From an uncultured Pelagibacteraceae bacterium (GTDB lineage Bacteria; Pseudomonadota; Alphaproteobacteria; Pelagibacterales; Pelagibacteraceae), in contig CACJMB010000001.1 of NCBI GenBank assembly GCA_902594405.1, positions 186,001 to 250,000 of the forward strand: DNA of 64,000 bases. The letters are read 5' to 3'. A program made the position numbers and the translations under genes. The notes below the pieces were generated by a model that was not told the origin of the DNA, made no database searches, and saw only the letters and a list, made by a program, of their open reading frames with translations. Below are positions 45,418 through 53,841 of the stretch, piece by piece. The first letter of the stretch is position 1; every line of letters starts with the position of its first letter.

Positions 45418-46554
45418 TTAACAACCTTTGAAAGATGCAGACATATTTCTAATTAAATTGAAATATAAGTCTTTTCCTGGGTCTAAAGTCGCTCCTAATG
45501 GATCAACTACACCGGTTTTAATATTCATGTCTTTTGCAACCGCTTTAATGATATCAGGGTTAAATTGAGGTTCAGAAAATACACAAGCAACTTTATCGTG
45601 TTCAATTATCTCTCTGATTTCTGCTAGTTGTTCTGCTCCAGGCATTACATCTGTATTAACAGTAAAAGCACCTAATATATTTACATTAAATCTTTTCTCA
45701 AAATACTGATAAGCATCATGGAATACTATTGAAGCAACACTGCTACTTAAATCAGTCATTACATCAATTGTTAGTTTATCGATTTCTTGTAAAGCTTTAG
45801 CTAAATTACTTTTATATTTAGCTTCATTTTTAGGATCATTTTCAATTAAATGTTCTGCCATTTCATTTAACATAGCTTTTGCATTAATTGGGTCCAACCA
45901 AATGTGTGGATCAAATTCACCATGCGCATGTCCATCATGATCGTCATGTCCGTGGTCGTCATGATCATCCTCTTTTTTACCATGATCGTCATGATCGTGG
46001 TCGTGATCATCTTCCTTTTTACCGTGGTCATCATGGTCATGGTCGTGATCATCTTCCTTTTTACCGTGGTCATCATGGTCATGGTCATCTTCTTTTTTAC
46101 CGTGGTCATCATGTCCGTGATCGTCGTGATCATCTTCTTTCTTACCATGATCGTCATGTCCGTGATCATCATGATCATGTTCGTCAAAAATATTTCTCTC
46201 TCTAAATTTTAATACCTGTAATCCTTTAATTTCCATTAATTCAATTTTTTCTGCTTTCTTAGCAATTGAACTCAATGGTTTTTCTAAAAAACTCTCTAAA
46301 TCTTCACCAACCCAGAATATTAGGTCAGCATTTTGAAGCATTTTTGCGTGTGAAGGTTTCATTGCAAATCCGTGTGGGGATGCATATCCATCAACTATTA
46401 AATCAGGTTTAGCAATACCATCCATAAGGTAACTTACTAATGAATGAATTGGCTTGATTGAAGCTACTACTTTAATTTCAGCATTTGCTGATGTAAATGT
46501 AGTTAAAAAAGATAATAATGTAAGAATAATAGGTAATTTTTTTAAATTTGTCAT
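45418..46554 (-). CDS. znuA: Zinc ABC transporter, periplasmic zinc-binding protein ZnuA
   Basis: Cluster-9 metal-binding protein, 378 residues with a signal peptide (1-25, TSANA). Likely zinc ligands are His61 (ASPHG), His217 (DPHIWLDP), His279 (FHDAY) and Asp351 (VVDPLG). Cys323 and the C-terminal Cys378 may form the ZnuA disulfide. Between residues about 124 and 212 is a very long His/Asp-rich loop with five DHGKKEDD units, longer than in most ZnuA. The gene diverges from znuC-znuB-zur across a double Zur-like site. Confidence 0.95.
   Translation of the reverse strand: MTNLKKLPIILTLLSFLTTFTSANAEIKVVASIKPIHSLVSYLMDGIAKPDLIVDGYASPHGFAMKPSHAKMLQNADLIFWVGEDLESFLEKPLSSIAKKAEKIELMEIKGLQVLKFRERNIFDEHDHDDHGHDDHGKKEDDHDDHGHDDHGKKEDDHDHDDHGKKEDDHDHDHDDHGKKEDDHDHDHDDHGKKEDDHDDHGHDDHDGHAHGEFDPHIWLDPINAKAMLNEMAEHLIENDPKNEAKYKSNLAKALQEIDKLTIDVMTDLSSSVASIVFHDAYQYFEKRFNVNILGAFTVNTDVMPGAEQLAEIREIIEHDKVACVFSEPQFNPDIIKAVAKDMNIKTGVVDPLGATLDPGKDLYFNLIRNMSASFKGC
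45919..46185 (-). repeat. In-frame tandem repeat encoding the His/Asp/Lys/Glu loop of ZnuA
   Basis: About 267 bases made of near-identical units of 33-45 bases encode repeated HDDHGKKEDD segments (five KKE copies at spacings of 11-16 residues). All units are multiples of three, so copy-number change keeps frame. The unbroken low-complexity sequence creates spurious open frames on both strands. Confidence 0.9.
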
Positions 46555-46572
46555 AAGTTATTATTTATTAGT

Positions 46573-46605
46573 TGTTATATTATAACATTATGTAATAATA
46601 TAACA
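46573..46605. promoter_or_regulatory. zur box: Double Zur-like operator between znuA and znuC
   Basis: TGTTATATTATAACA (46573-46587) is a 15-base palindrome symmetric except for its centre. TGTAATAATATAACA (46591-46605) is a second copy with one changed pair, 18 bases apart centre to centre. Together they form a 33-base near-palindrome with three mismatched pairs. The sequence type resembles proteobacterial Zur sites (TGTTATAnTATAACA). Confidence 0.82.
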
Positions 46606-46624
46606 TTAACAAGTCAAGGAATAA

Positions 46625-47371
46625 ATGAGTTCTAATAACAAAACTTTAGTTCAACTAAATAATGCAGGCTTTCGACAAAATGGAAAGTGGTTGGTAGAAG
46701 GCGTTTCGTTAAAAGTTGAAAAAGGAAAAATTGTAACTTTAATTGGTCCTAACGGATCAGGAAAAAGTACAACTGCAAAAATTGCCTTAGGGATTTATAA
46801 AAATATAGAAGGGAATGTTGAGAAATATACTAACAAGATTGGATATGTTCCTCAAAAAATATCTATAGATTGGACATTGCCTCTCCGTGTTTATGATTTT
46901 ATGCTTTTAACAGAAAATATTAATGATGATGCAATAGACGAAGCATTGAATTTGACAGGTGTCATTCATTTAAAAAATAAAAATTTAGGAAATTTATCTG
47001 GAGGTGAATTCCAAAGAGTTTTAATTGCCAGAGCTATTTCAAAAAAACCTGAATTATTAGTCCTTGATGAGCCTGTACAAGGTGTGGATTATACTGGTGA
47101 GATTGCTCTTTATGAATTGATCAAAAAAATCTCAGATACACTTAATTGTGGAATTTTATTAATTTCTCATGATTTACATACTGTTATGACAGCTACGGAT
47201 CACGTAGTGTGTTTAAATGGCCATGTATGCTGTTCTGGATCACCTTTAGATGTTGCAAGAAATAATGAATATAAAACCCTGTTTGGAGAACAAGCCTCTC
47301 AAATTCTATCTGTTTATGAACACAATCATGACCACGTTCATTCAGACGAAGGTCATATAAAGAAAAATTAA
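46625..47371 (+). CDS. znuC: Zinc ABC transporter ATPase ZnuC
   Basis: ATPase of the zinc importer, 248 residues. Walker A GPNGSGKST (about 38-46), Q-loop VPQKISIDWTLPL, signature LSGGEFQR (about 125-132), Walker B LLVLDEPVQGVD and switch His in ISHDLHTVM are present. The C-terminal end HNHDHVHSDEGH is histidine-rich, common in ZnuC and a possible cytoplasmic zinc sensor. One base separates it from znuB. Confidence 0.95.
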   Translation: MSSNNKTLVQLNNAGFRQNGKWLVEGVSLKVEKGKIVTLIGPNGSGKSTTAKIALGIYKNIEGNVEKYTNKIGYVPQKISIDWTLPLRVYDFMLLTENINDDAIDEALNLTGVIHLKNKNLGNLSGGEFQRVLIARAISKKPELLVLDEPVQGVDYTGEIALYELIKKISDTLNCGILLISHDLHTVMTATDHVVCLNGHVCCSGSPLDVARNNEYKTLFGEQASQILSVYEHNHDHVHSDEGHIKKN

Positions 47372-47372
47372 T

Positions 47373-48176
47373 ATGTTTGATGATTTTTTTATAAGAGCAT
47401 TAATTGCTGGTATTGGAATTGCATTAGTTACAGGACCTTTAGGTTGTTTTGTAGTCTGGAGAAGGTTATCTTATTTTGGTGATACACTTTCACATTCAGC
47501 TTTATTAGGTGTTACATTGGCTTATTCTTTTGAATTAAATATAGCTCTTTCTGTTTTTTTAATCTCATCAGCAGTTGCTTTAATTCTTATTCAGCTACAA
47601 AAGAAAACTAATCTTCCTGGTGATGCCTTGCTTGGTCTATTAGCCCATTCATCTTTAGCTGTAGGATTAGTTGTAATAGGTTTTTTAACATTCATTAGAT
47701 TTGATATAATGGGTTTGTTGTTTGGTGATATATTAGCTGTCACAACTAACGACTTAATTATAATTTGGCTAGGTGGAGCAATTATATTGTTAGTTTTGAA
47801 ATTAATATGGAAACCTTTATTTGCTTCCACAGTTAATTATGAACTAGCTGAGGCAGAAGGATTAAATCCTGATCGTGCTAAAGCTGCATTTACAATTTTA
47901 ATGGCAGCAATTATTGCAATTTCAATCAAGATGGTAGGATTGTTGTTAATTACTGGAATGCTTATTATCCCAGCAGCAATGGCCAGAAATATCTCTGATA
48001 GTCCCCGAAAGATGGTATTTTTTTCAGTAATTGGAGGTCTATTATCTGTAATAATTGGTTTGTTTTCATCACTTGAGTTTAACACAGCATCTGGTCCTTC
48101 AATTATAGCAGCATCTTTGTTCTTATTTATTTTATCTTTATTAAAAATAAAGCAATCCATTCAATTGAAAAACTGA
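47373..48176 (+). CDS. znuB: Zinc ABC transporter permease ZnuB
   Basis: Membrane subunit of the zinc importer, ABC-3 family, 267 residues with about eight hydrophobic segments. Family blocks are GPLGCFVVWRRLSYFGDTLSHSALLG-type (about 21-46), GLLLITGMLIIPAAMARN (about 189-206) and ASGPSIIAAS near the C-terminus. It lies between znuC and zur. Confidence 0.95.
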   Translation: MFDDFFIRALIAGIGIALVTGPLGCFVVWRRLSYFGDTLSHSALLGVTLAYSFELNIALSVFLISSAVALILIQLQKKTNLPGDALLGLLAHSSLAVGLVVIGFLTFIRFDIMGLLFGDILAVTTNDLIIIWLGGAIILLVLKLIWKPLFASTVNYELAEAEGLNPDRAKAAFTILMAAIIAISIKMVGLLLITGMLIIPAAMARNISDSPRKMVFFSVIGGLLSVIIGLFSSLEFNTASGPSIIAASLFLFILSLLKIKQSIQLKN

Positions 48177-48200
48177 TGAGTAATTGATAAAAATTAAAAG

Positions 48201-48599
48201 ATGCAAAAAGAATATATTCTATCCAAAAATCAAAAAATAATTTTTGACCTAATTGATAAATCTGCTGAACCAATGAAGGCTTATGCAATTCTTTTTAATG
48301 TCCAAAAAAAAGGAATTAAAGCTCCATTACAAGTATATAGAGCTTTAGATAAGTTAGTTGAAATCGGAAAAATACATAAAATCGAAAGTAGAAATGCCTT
48401 TATAGCTTGTCAGAATTCTAGTTGTCAAATTTCCAAAGCTACAGCTTTTTCTATTTGTGAAAGCTGTGAAAAAGTTTCAGAAATTAACAATTCAAAACTT
48501 TCAAAATATCTGTCAAATTTTGAAGATGACTCTGGGATGAGATACAGTAAGTATAATTTAGAATTTTTTGGTTTATGCAAGAAATGTAAATCAAAATAA
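48201..48599 (+). CDS. zur: Fur-family zinc uptake regulator Zur
   Basis: The 132-residue regulator has an N-terminal winged helix (QVYRALDKLVEIGKIHKI, about 44-61) and a structural zinc site made of Cys86/Cys89 (CESC) and Cys126/Cys129 (CKKC). Cys70 and Cys75 add a further pair (CQNSSC). Placement at the end of znuCB and the paired operators upstream support Zur over Fur. It probably represses znuA and znuCB-zur, including itself. TAATG overlap couples it to the next gene. Confidence 0.93.
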   Translation: MQKEYILSKNQKIIFDLIDKSAEPMKAYAILFNVQKKGIKAPLQVYRALDKLVEIGKIHKIESRNAFIACQNSSCQISKATAFSICESCEKVSEINNSKLSKYLSNFEDDSGMRYSKYNLEFFGLCKKCKSK

Positions 48600-49597
48600 T
48601 GAGCACTGTATCATTAACTTTAGACGAAATATTTGAGCTAGCTAAAAAAACACTTTTAGCTAATGGATGCGATGATGAAACTGCATCAATTCTTTCAGAT
48701 TTAATTAGAAATGCAGAAAGAGATGGTTCTGTCTCACATGGTTTGTTTAGATTACCAGCATACGTGACTGGTCTTAAAGGTGGAAAGATAAATGGAAAAG
48801 GTAAACCTGAAGTAAAAAAAATATCTCCATCAGTAATTAAAGTTGAAGGAAATAATTGTTTAGCACCTGTTGTATTAAATAAAGGATTACCTGAATTAGC
48901 AAAAGCTGCAAAAGAAAATGGTGTAGCTGTGTTAGCAATAAATAACTCACACCATATGGCTGCTATGTGGCCTGAAACGGAGAAATTAGCGGAAGAAGGT
49001 TTGGTTGCATTTGCTTGTACATCTTACAAGCCTGCTGTTGCACCTGCTGGAGCTATAAAACCGTTATTTGGAACTAACCCAATTTCGTTTGCTTGGCCAC
49101 GTCCAGGTAAAACACCAGTTGTTTATGATATGGCAACTGCTTCAATGGCAATGGGAGAAGTTCAAGTTGCTAAAAGAGAAGGGCACAAAGTTCCACTTGG
49201 CACTGGTTTAACAAAAGATGGTAAAGAAACAACTGATCCAGGGGAAATTGCTGATGGTGGAGTTTTATTACCCTTTGGTGGTTACAAGGGATCTGCAATT
49301 GCAATGATGGTAGAATTAATGGCAGGTGCGTTAGTTGGAGACAATTTTAGTTTTGAAACAGCAGCTAAAGATAATAATGATGGTGGTCCTCCAAGTGGTG
49401 GTGAATTTATACTAGCCATTAATCCAGATAAAACATCAGGTACTAATTGGCAAAAGCATGCTGAGGAATTTTTTGAAAAAATGAAATCTATGGGTAAAGT
49501 AAGATTACCTGGAGAAAGACGTCATAATAATAGAATGGACACTGGTCCAAGAAATATTAACCAAGAATTAGTAAATAAAATTAAATCTTTAAGCTAA
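48599..49597 (+). CDS. Ldh2-family malate/L-lactate-type dehydrogenase
   Basis: NAD(P)H-dependent oxidoreductase of the YlbC/malate-lactate-ureidoglycolate dehydrogenase superfamily, 332 residues. Typical blocks are SHGLFRLPAYV (about 40-50), VLAINNSHHMAAMWP (about 111-125, catalytic His), PLFGTNPISFAWP (about 156-168), DMATASMAMGEV and GYKGSAIAMMVELMAGAL. The members use 2-oxo acids, ureidoglycolate or delta-1-piperideine/pyrroline-2-carboxylate, so the substrate is undecided. It is coupled to zur by one base, though a zinc role is not obvious. It overlaps convergent xthA by 9 bases. Confidence 0.9.
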   Translation: MSTVSLTLDEIFELAKKTLLANGCDDETASILSDLIRNAERDGSVSHGLFRLPAYVTGLKGGKINGKGKPEVKKISPSVIKVEGNNCLAPVVLNKGLPELAKAAKENGVAVLAINNSHHMAAMWPETEKLAEEGLVAFACTSYKPAVAPAGAIKPLFGTNPISFAWPRPGKTPVVYDMATASMAMGEVQVAKREGHKVPLGTGLTKDGKETTDPGEIADGGVLLPFGGYKGSAIAMMVELMAGALVGDNFSFETAAKDNNDGGPPSGGEFILAINPDKTSGTNWQKHAEEFFEKMKSMGKVRLPGERRHNNRMDTGPRNINQELVNKIKSLS

Positions 49598-50365
49598 ATT
49601 AATCTCAATTGGTGTGTGATCAGAAGGCTTTTCTCTTCCACGTGGATCTTTATTAATATTTATATCCTTAATTTGATCAATTATAGAATTTGAAACTAAA
49701 AAATGATCAATCCTCATACCGTTATTTTTTTGCCACGCACCTCTCATATAATCCCAAAATGTATATCCTTCTTTATCTTCATAAAAATGTCTGTAGACGT
49801 CATTAAAACCAAGATTAATCATTTCTCTAAATTTTTTTCTTATTTCAAGTCGGTATAAAGCATCATCTTCAAAACTTTTAACATTATAAACATCTTCTGC
49901 TGAAGGGATAATATTGAAATCACCAGCTAAAATAATATTTGAATTTTTTTTAGATAAAGTTTTTAATTGCTTTATTAATTGATCAAGCCAATCTTTTTTA
50001 TAATCATATTTTTCAGTATCTACAGGATTACCATTAGGGGTGTAAATGTTTATTAATTGTATATTTTTTTTCTTATGTTCAAATTCAGCTGAAATTATTC
50101 TTGATTGTTTTAACTTATCCTTAATTAAATCTGTTTTGACATTTTTTAATTTATTTTTAGATATAATTGCTACACCATTATAACTTTTTTGACCAAATAC
50201 ATGACTTTCATAGTCCATTGATGAAAAATCATCATATGGAAAATTTACATCTTCAGTTTTGATTTCCTGCATCATTAAAATATCAGGTTTATATTTTAAT
50301 AAATAGCTTTTGATATTTTCAATTCTTGCTCTTACAGAGTTTACATTCCAAGATGAAATGAGCAT
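49589..50365 (-). CDS. xthA: Exodeoxyribonuclease III XthA
   Basis: AP endonuclease / 3' exonuclease of base-excision repair. The ATG at 50365 is chosen because it overlaps the erpA stop (TAATG) and starts MLISSWNVNSVRARI, the standard family beginning; an upstream in-frame start would add ten hydrophobic residues encoded inside erpA. From there 258 residues include MMQEIKTED (metal-binding Glu), GDFNIIPSAEDVYN, FWDYMRGAW and the terminal SDHTPIEI with the catalytic His. Confidence 0.95.
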   Translation of the reverse strand: MLISSWNVNSVRARIENIKSYLLKYKPDILMMQEIKTEDVNFPYDDFSSMDYESHVFGQKSYNGVAIISKNKLKNVKTDLIKDKLKQSRIISAEFEHKKKNIQLINIYTPNGNPVDTEKYDYKKDWLDQLIKQLKTLSKKNSNIILAGDFNIIPSAEDVYNVKSFEDDALYRLEIRKKFREMINLGFNDVYRHFYEDKEGYTFWDYMRGAWQKNNGMRIDHFLVSNSIIDQIKDININKDPRGREKPSDHTPIEINLA

Positions 50366-50682
50366 TAAAGTGAGAAAGAAACTCCACAACCACATGAAGA
50401 TTTGGTTTGTGGATTAGATATTTTGAATTGTTCACCTATAAGCTCAGAAACATAATCAACTTCAGATCCTTTAAGCAAATCAGCTGAAGTTTTATCAATT
50501 AAAATATTTTGATAATTTAAATCATCAGCTTGTTTTGATTTATCAAATGTAAATTCATACTGAAAACCAGAACATCCTCCACCTTTGATAGCGATTCTAA
50601 AGAATGATCCTTTGTCTTTTTTTGATAACAAATTATCTATTTGTTTTAACGCTTTATCCGTAAATTTAATTTCTTTAATCAT
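50365..50682 (-). CDS. erpA: Iron-sulfur cluster insertion protein (ErpA/IscA family)
   Basis: A-type carrier of 105 residues. The three conserved cysteines are in GGGCSGFQYEF (Cys37 region) and the C-terminal SSCGCGVSF. It lies next to dgt, divergently, the common alphaproteobacterial erpA-dgt arrangement, which favours ErpA over IscA. It is translationally coupled to xthA. Only 50 bases separate it from dgt. Confidence 0.88.
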   Translation of the reverse strand: MIKEIKFTDKALKQIDNLLSKKDKGSFFRIAIKGGGCSGFQYEFTFDKSKQADDLNYQNILIDKTSADLLKGSEVDYVSELIGEQFKISNPQTKSSCGCGVSFSL

Positions 50683-50732
50683 GTCTGAACACTGATATTA
50701 CTAATATAATACTTAATTATTTAAATTAAAGG

Positions 50733-51851
50733 ATGAAAAAAGACACTTTGTTAGGAGTATTTAAAAGTAAAGGCAGACTTAATAAAGAAGCTAATTCAAA
50801 ATACAGATCTCCTTTTCAACGTGACAGAGATCGTATAATTCACAGCGCATCATTTAGAAGATTAAAGCATAAAACCCAAGTATTTGTTAACACAGAAGGG
50901 GATCATTTTAGAACCAGAATTACCCATTCAATTGAAGTTGCTCAAATAGCAAGATCAATTGCAAAATATCTAAAATTAAATGAAGATTTAGCTGAAACCT
51001 TAAGTCTTGCTCATGATTTAGGTCATACTCCATTCGGCCATGCAGGAGAGGATGCTTTAGATGAATGCATGCAAAATTATGGAGGTTTCGATCACAATCT
51101 TCAGACACTTAGAATCGTAATGTTTTTAGAGAATAAATATTTTAAATTTGCTGGATTAAATTTAACTCTTGAAACTTTAGAAGGACTTTTAAAACATAAT
51201 GGACCAGTAGATGATCTAAGCATGATCAATAAATTAATTGGTTTAAAAGTTTTTAAAAATAAGATTAACTTTAATACGTATCCATCATTAGAAGCTCAAA
51301 TATCAGCAATATCAGACGATATTGCCTATAATAATCATGATATTCAGGATGGAATCAAAGCAAACCTATTTAAACTTGAGGAACTAGTTGAATTAGAATT
51401 TTTTAAAGACATTTATCAAAATTATAAAAATAAAATTAATAAAAAAAATTATAAAATTGCTATTTACCAAATCATAAGAGACTCAATAGATATTATGATA
51501 AGAGATTTACTAAGTAATACAGAAAAAAATATTAAAAAATTTAAAATTAAGTCATTAAAAGATGTATCAAAATCAAATCAATTAATAGTTTCTTTTTCAG
51601 GTAAAATAGAAAATTCAGAACAAGAAATTAGATCATTTTTAAGACATAGAATGTATGACAATAAATCGGTACTTAATAAGAATCAAAGAGGTAAAATGAT
51701 AATTAAGAAATTATTTAAAATAATTAAATCAAATCCTAGAAAATTTCTTACTAAAGAGCAATTGACTAAAGACAAATATAGAGCTATTTCAGATTTTATA
51801 TCTGGTATGACAGACAGATACGCAATTAACCTTTATAACGATAATAAATGA
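50733..51851 (+). CDS. dgt: Deoxyguanosinetriphosphate triphosphohydrolase-like protein Dgt
   Basis: HD-domain dNTP triphosphohydrolase, 372 residues. N-terminal RSPFQRDRDRIIHSASFRRLKHKTQVF and THSIEVAQIARSI supply the first metal histidine; LAHDLGHTPFGHAGEDAL gives the HD pair, and ISDDIAYNNHDIQDG the last Asp. It probably controls dNTP pools. A ribosome site (AAAGG) is close to the ATG. The stop overlaps argS (ATGA). Confidence 0.92.
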   Translation: MKKDTLLGVFKSKGRLNKEANSKYRSPFQRDRDRIIHSASFRRLKHKTQVFVNTEGDHFRTRITHSIEVAQIARSIAKYLKLNEDLAETLSLAHDLGHTPFGHAGEDALDECMQNYGGFDHNLQTLRIVMFLENKYFKFAGLNLTLETLEGLLKHNGPVDDLSMINKLIGLKVFKNKINFNTYPSLEAQISAISDDIAYNNHDIQDGIKANLFKLEELVELEFFKDIYQNYKNKINKKNYKIAIYQIIRDSIDIMIRDLLSNTEKNIKKFKIKSLKDVSKSNQLIVSFSGKIENSEQEIRSFLRHRMYDNKSVLNKNQRGKMIIKKLFKIIKSNPRKFLTKEQLTKDKYRAISDFISGMTDRYAINLYNDNK

Positions 51852-53581
51852 ATATTTTTGAATTATATTTAGATAAAATTAAATCTATTATTGTTGAACT
51901 TAGTAAAAAAAATCAACTTATCGTTCCAGAAAGTTTCAATGGTATTAATGCGGAAATACCGCCTCCAAAATTTGATTGTGATATTTCAACTAATGTTGCA
52001 ATGGTTTTATCGAAACTAAACAAAACTTCTCCAATAGAATTGGCTGAAAAACTTGCACCTGAAATAAAAAATAGTGATGATCTAATAGAAAACATATCAG
52101 TTGCTAAACCTGGTTTTATAAATATTAAATTTAAGCCATCTTTTTGGTCAAACTTTATTAAAGAAATAATTGATAACGCTGAAAAATTTGGAATTAATGA
52201 AAAAGAGAAAAAAAATAATTATTTAGTTGAATTTGTATCAGCTAATCCTACAGGACCTTTGCATGTTGGTCATTGTAGAGGAGCTATTTTAGGTGACGTC
52301 ATATCTAATGTTTTAATATTTAATAAACATAAGGTTACAAAAGAGTATTATGTAAATGATTATGGTAACCAGATTATAAATTTTACAAAATCTGTATATT
52401 TTAGAATTAGGGAAGTAAAATTTAACGAAACATTTCCTCAAGATAACCCTGATTTATACCCAGGAGATTACCTTATTGATTTTGCAAAAAATATAATTTC
52501 GGATAATTCAGATCTAAATTTTGATGATTATGAGCAAATAAGCGATAAGTTAACAGCTTTATCTATAGAACAGGCGCTACTTTTAATTAAAAAGAATCTT
52601 AAGAGTTTAGGAATTAACCACGATAATTTTGTTAGTGAAAAAAGTATTGTTTCAAATAATGAAGTAGAGAGTGTAATAAAATTTTTAGAAAAGAATAAAT
52701 TTGTATACAAAGGAAAAATTAAAGCTCCAGCTGGTGAAGATGATAAAAACTGGGTAGAAAGAGAACAGTTACTTTTTAAATCTACTGATTTTGGTGACGA
52801 TAAAGATAGAGCTTTACAAAAGTCAGATGGAACATGGACTTATTTTGCAAGTGATGTTGCTTATCATAAAAATAAAGTAGATCGTAAATTTGATTATTTA
52901 ATAAATATTCTTGGCGCAGATCATGCTGGTTACATCAAAAGAATTTCATCCTCAGTTGAAGCTTTATCAGGAAAAAAAGATAAATTGATTTGTAAAATTA
53001 GTCAGCTTGTAAAATTAATTAAAGATAACAAACCATTTAAGATGTCTAAAAGAAAAGGCGACTACATTACGGTTGATGATTTAATTGAGGAAGTTGGAAA
53101 AGATGCAACTAGATTCATCATGCTTAATAGAAGTAGTGATGTGGAATTAGATTTTGATTTTGATGCTGTAAAAGAAAAATCTAAAGATAATCCGTTATAT
53201 TACGTTCAATATTGTTATGCTAGAATTTCATCTGTCTTTAGACATATTAATAAAGATTTAAATTCAAAAATTGAATTAGATGATTATAGTTTCGAATACT
53301 CAAATGATGAGATCAAAATTTTAAAAAAGATTTCAGAATGGCCCAAATGTATTGATGCAGCTAGTTCAAAATTAGAACCACATAGAATACCTGTTTATTT
53401 ATATGATCTTGCCTCAGAATTTCACTCGTATTGGAATCTTGGTAAACAAAACCCAGAAAAAAGATTTATTAATGATCAAAAAATAGTTTCACCAGATAAA
53501 TTAATTTTTTTAAAAGCAATATCTAACGTAGTAAAATCAGGAATGGATATAGTTGGTGTAGATACACCAGATAAAATGTAA
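51848..53581 (+). CDS. argS: Arginine--tRNA ligase ArgS
   Basis: Class I synthetase, 577 residues. SANPTGPLHVGHCRGA (about 130-145) has HIGH as HVGH; FKMSKRKGDYI (about 397-407) is the KMSKS loop. An N-terminal Arg-tRNA additional domain (about 1-110) and a C-terminal DALR anticodon domain are present. Coupled to dgt (ATGA) and to the following small ORF (TAATG). Confidence 0.97.
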   Translation: MNIFELYLDKIKSIIVELSKKNQLIVPESFNGINAEIPPPKFDCDISTNVAMVLSKLNKTSPIELAEKLAPEIKNSDDLIENISVAKPGFINIKFKPSFWSNFIKEIIDNAEKFGINEKEKKNNYLVEFVSANPTGPLHVGHCRGAILGDVISNVLIFNKHKVTKEYYVNDYGNQIINFTKSVYFRIREVKFNETFPQDNPDLYPGDYLIDFAKNIISDNSDLNFDDYEQISDKLTALSIEQALLLIKKNLKSLGINHDNFVSEKSIVSNNEVESVIKFLEKNKFVYKGKIKAPAGEDDKNWVEREQLLFKSTDFGDDKDRALQKSDGTWTYFASDVAYHKNKVDRKFDYLINILGADHAGYIKRISSSVEALSGKKDKLICKISQLVKLIKDNKPFKMSKRKGDYITVDDLIEEVGKDATRFIMLNRSSDVELDFDFDAVKEKSKDNPLYYVQYCYARISSVFRHINKDLNSKIELDDYSFEYSNDEIKILKKISEWPKCIDAASSKLEPHRIPVYLYDLASEFHSYWNLGKQNPEKRFINDQKIVSPDKLIFLKAISNVVKSGMDIVGVDTPDKM

Positions 53582-53841
53582 TGCTAAAAGAAATTAAGTA
53601 TTTAATCTTTATTGTTGTAATTGCTTTATTTATTTTTTTGACTGGTAGATATTATTTTTCAGATGAAAATAAAAAGAAATCATACAGATCTTATAAAAAT
53701 AACGATGAAAAAATTAAATTATACTCAAAAAATTTACCTGTTTTGGAAAATGATACACAAAATGTAATAGAATACGTTAAGCAAACAAACAAAAAAAAGA
53801 AAAAAAAGTTTAATTTTTGGAAACTTTTAGAGAATGATTAA
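53581..53841 (+). CDS. Small single-pass membrane protein, possible remnant of a SPOR-domain protein
   Basis: 86 residues: one transmembrane helix (about 6-23) with a short cytoplasmic N-terminus, then a lysine/asparagine-rich tail ending in KKKKKKFNFWKLLEND. No SPOR, LysM or other domain is visible. In many alphaproteobacteria a membrane-anchored SPOR-domain protein, which binds denuded peptidoglycan at the septum, lies exactly between argS and nagZ; this may be its anchor without the domain. One-base overlap with argS and 8-base overlap with nagZ suggest it is translated. Confidence 0.72.
   Translation: MLKEIKYLIFIVVIALFIFLTGRYYFSDENKKKSYRSYKNNDEKIKLYSKNLPVLENDTQNVIEYVKQTNKKKKKKFNFWKLLEND

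Noticed and set aside
45919..46185. CRISPR-like regular repeat spacing
   Set aside because: The units are in frame with znuA, have no unique spacers, are imperfect and encode a known type of His-rich loop.
45867..46212. Long open frames on both strands rich in Met/Thr, Arg/His or Val/Ile
   Set aside because: They are alternative-frame readings of the ZnuA tandem repeat, in which stop codons cannot occur; they have no start context or family resemblance.
50366..50395. Ten extra N-terminal residues of xthA
   Set aside because: They would be encoded inside erpA, and the family start MLISSWNVNS begins at 50365 with a TAATG overlap.
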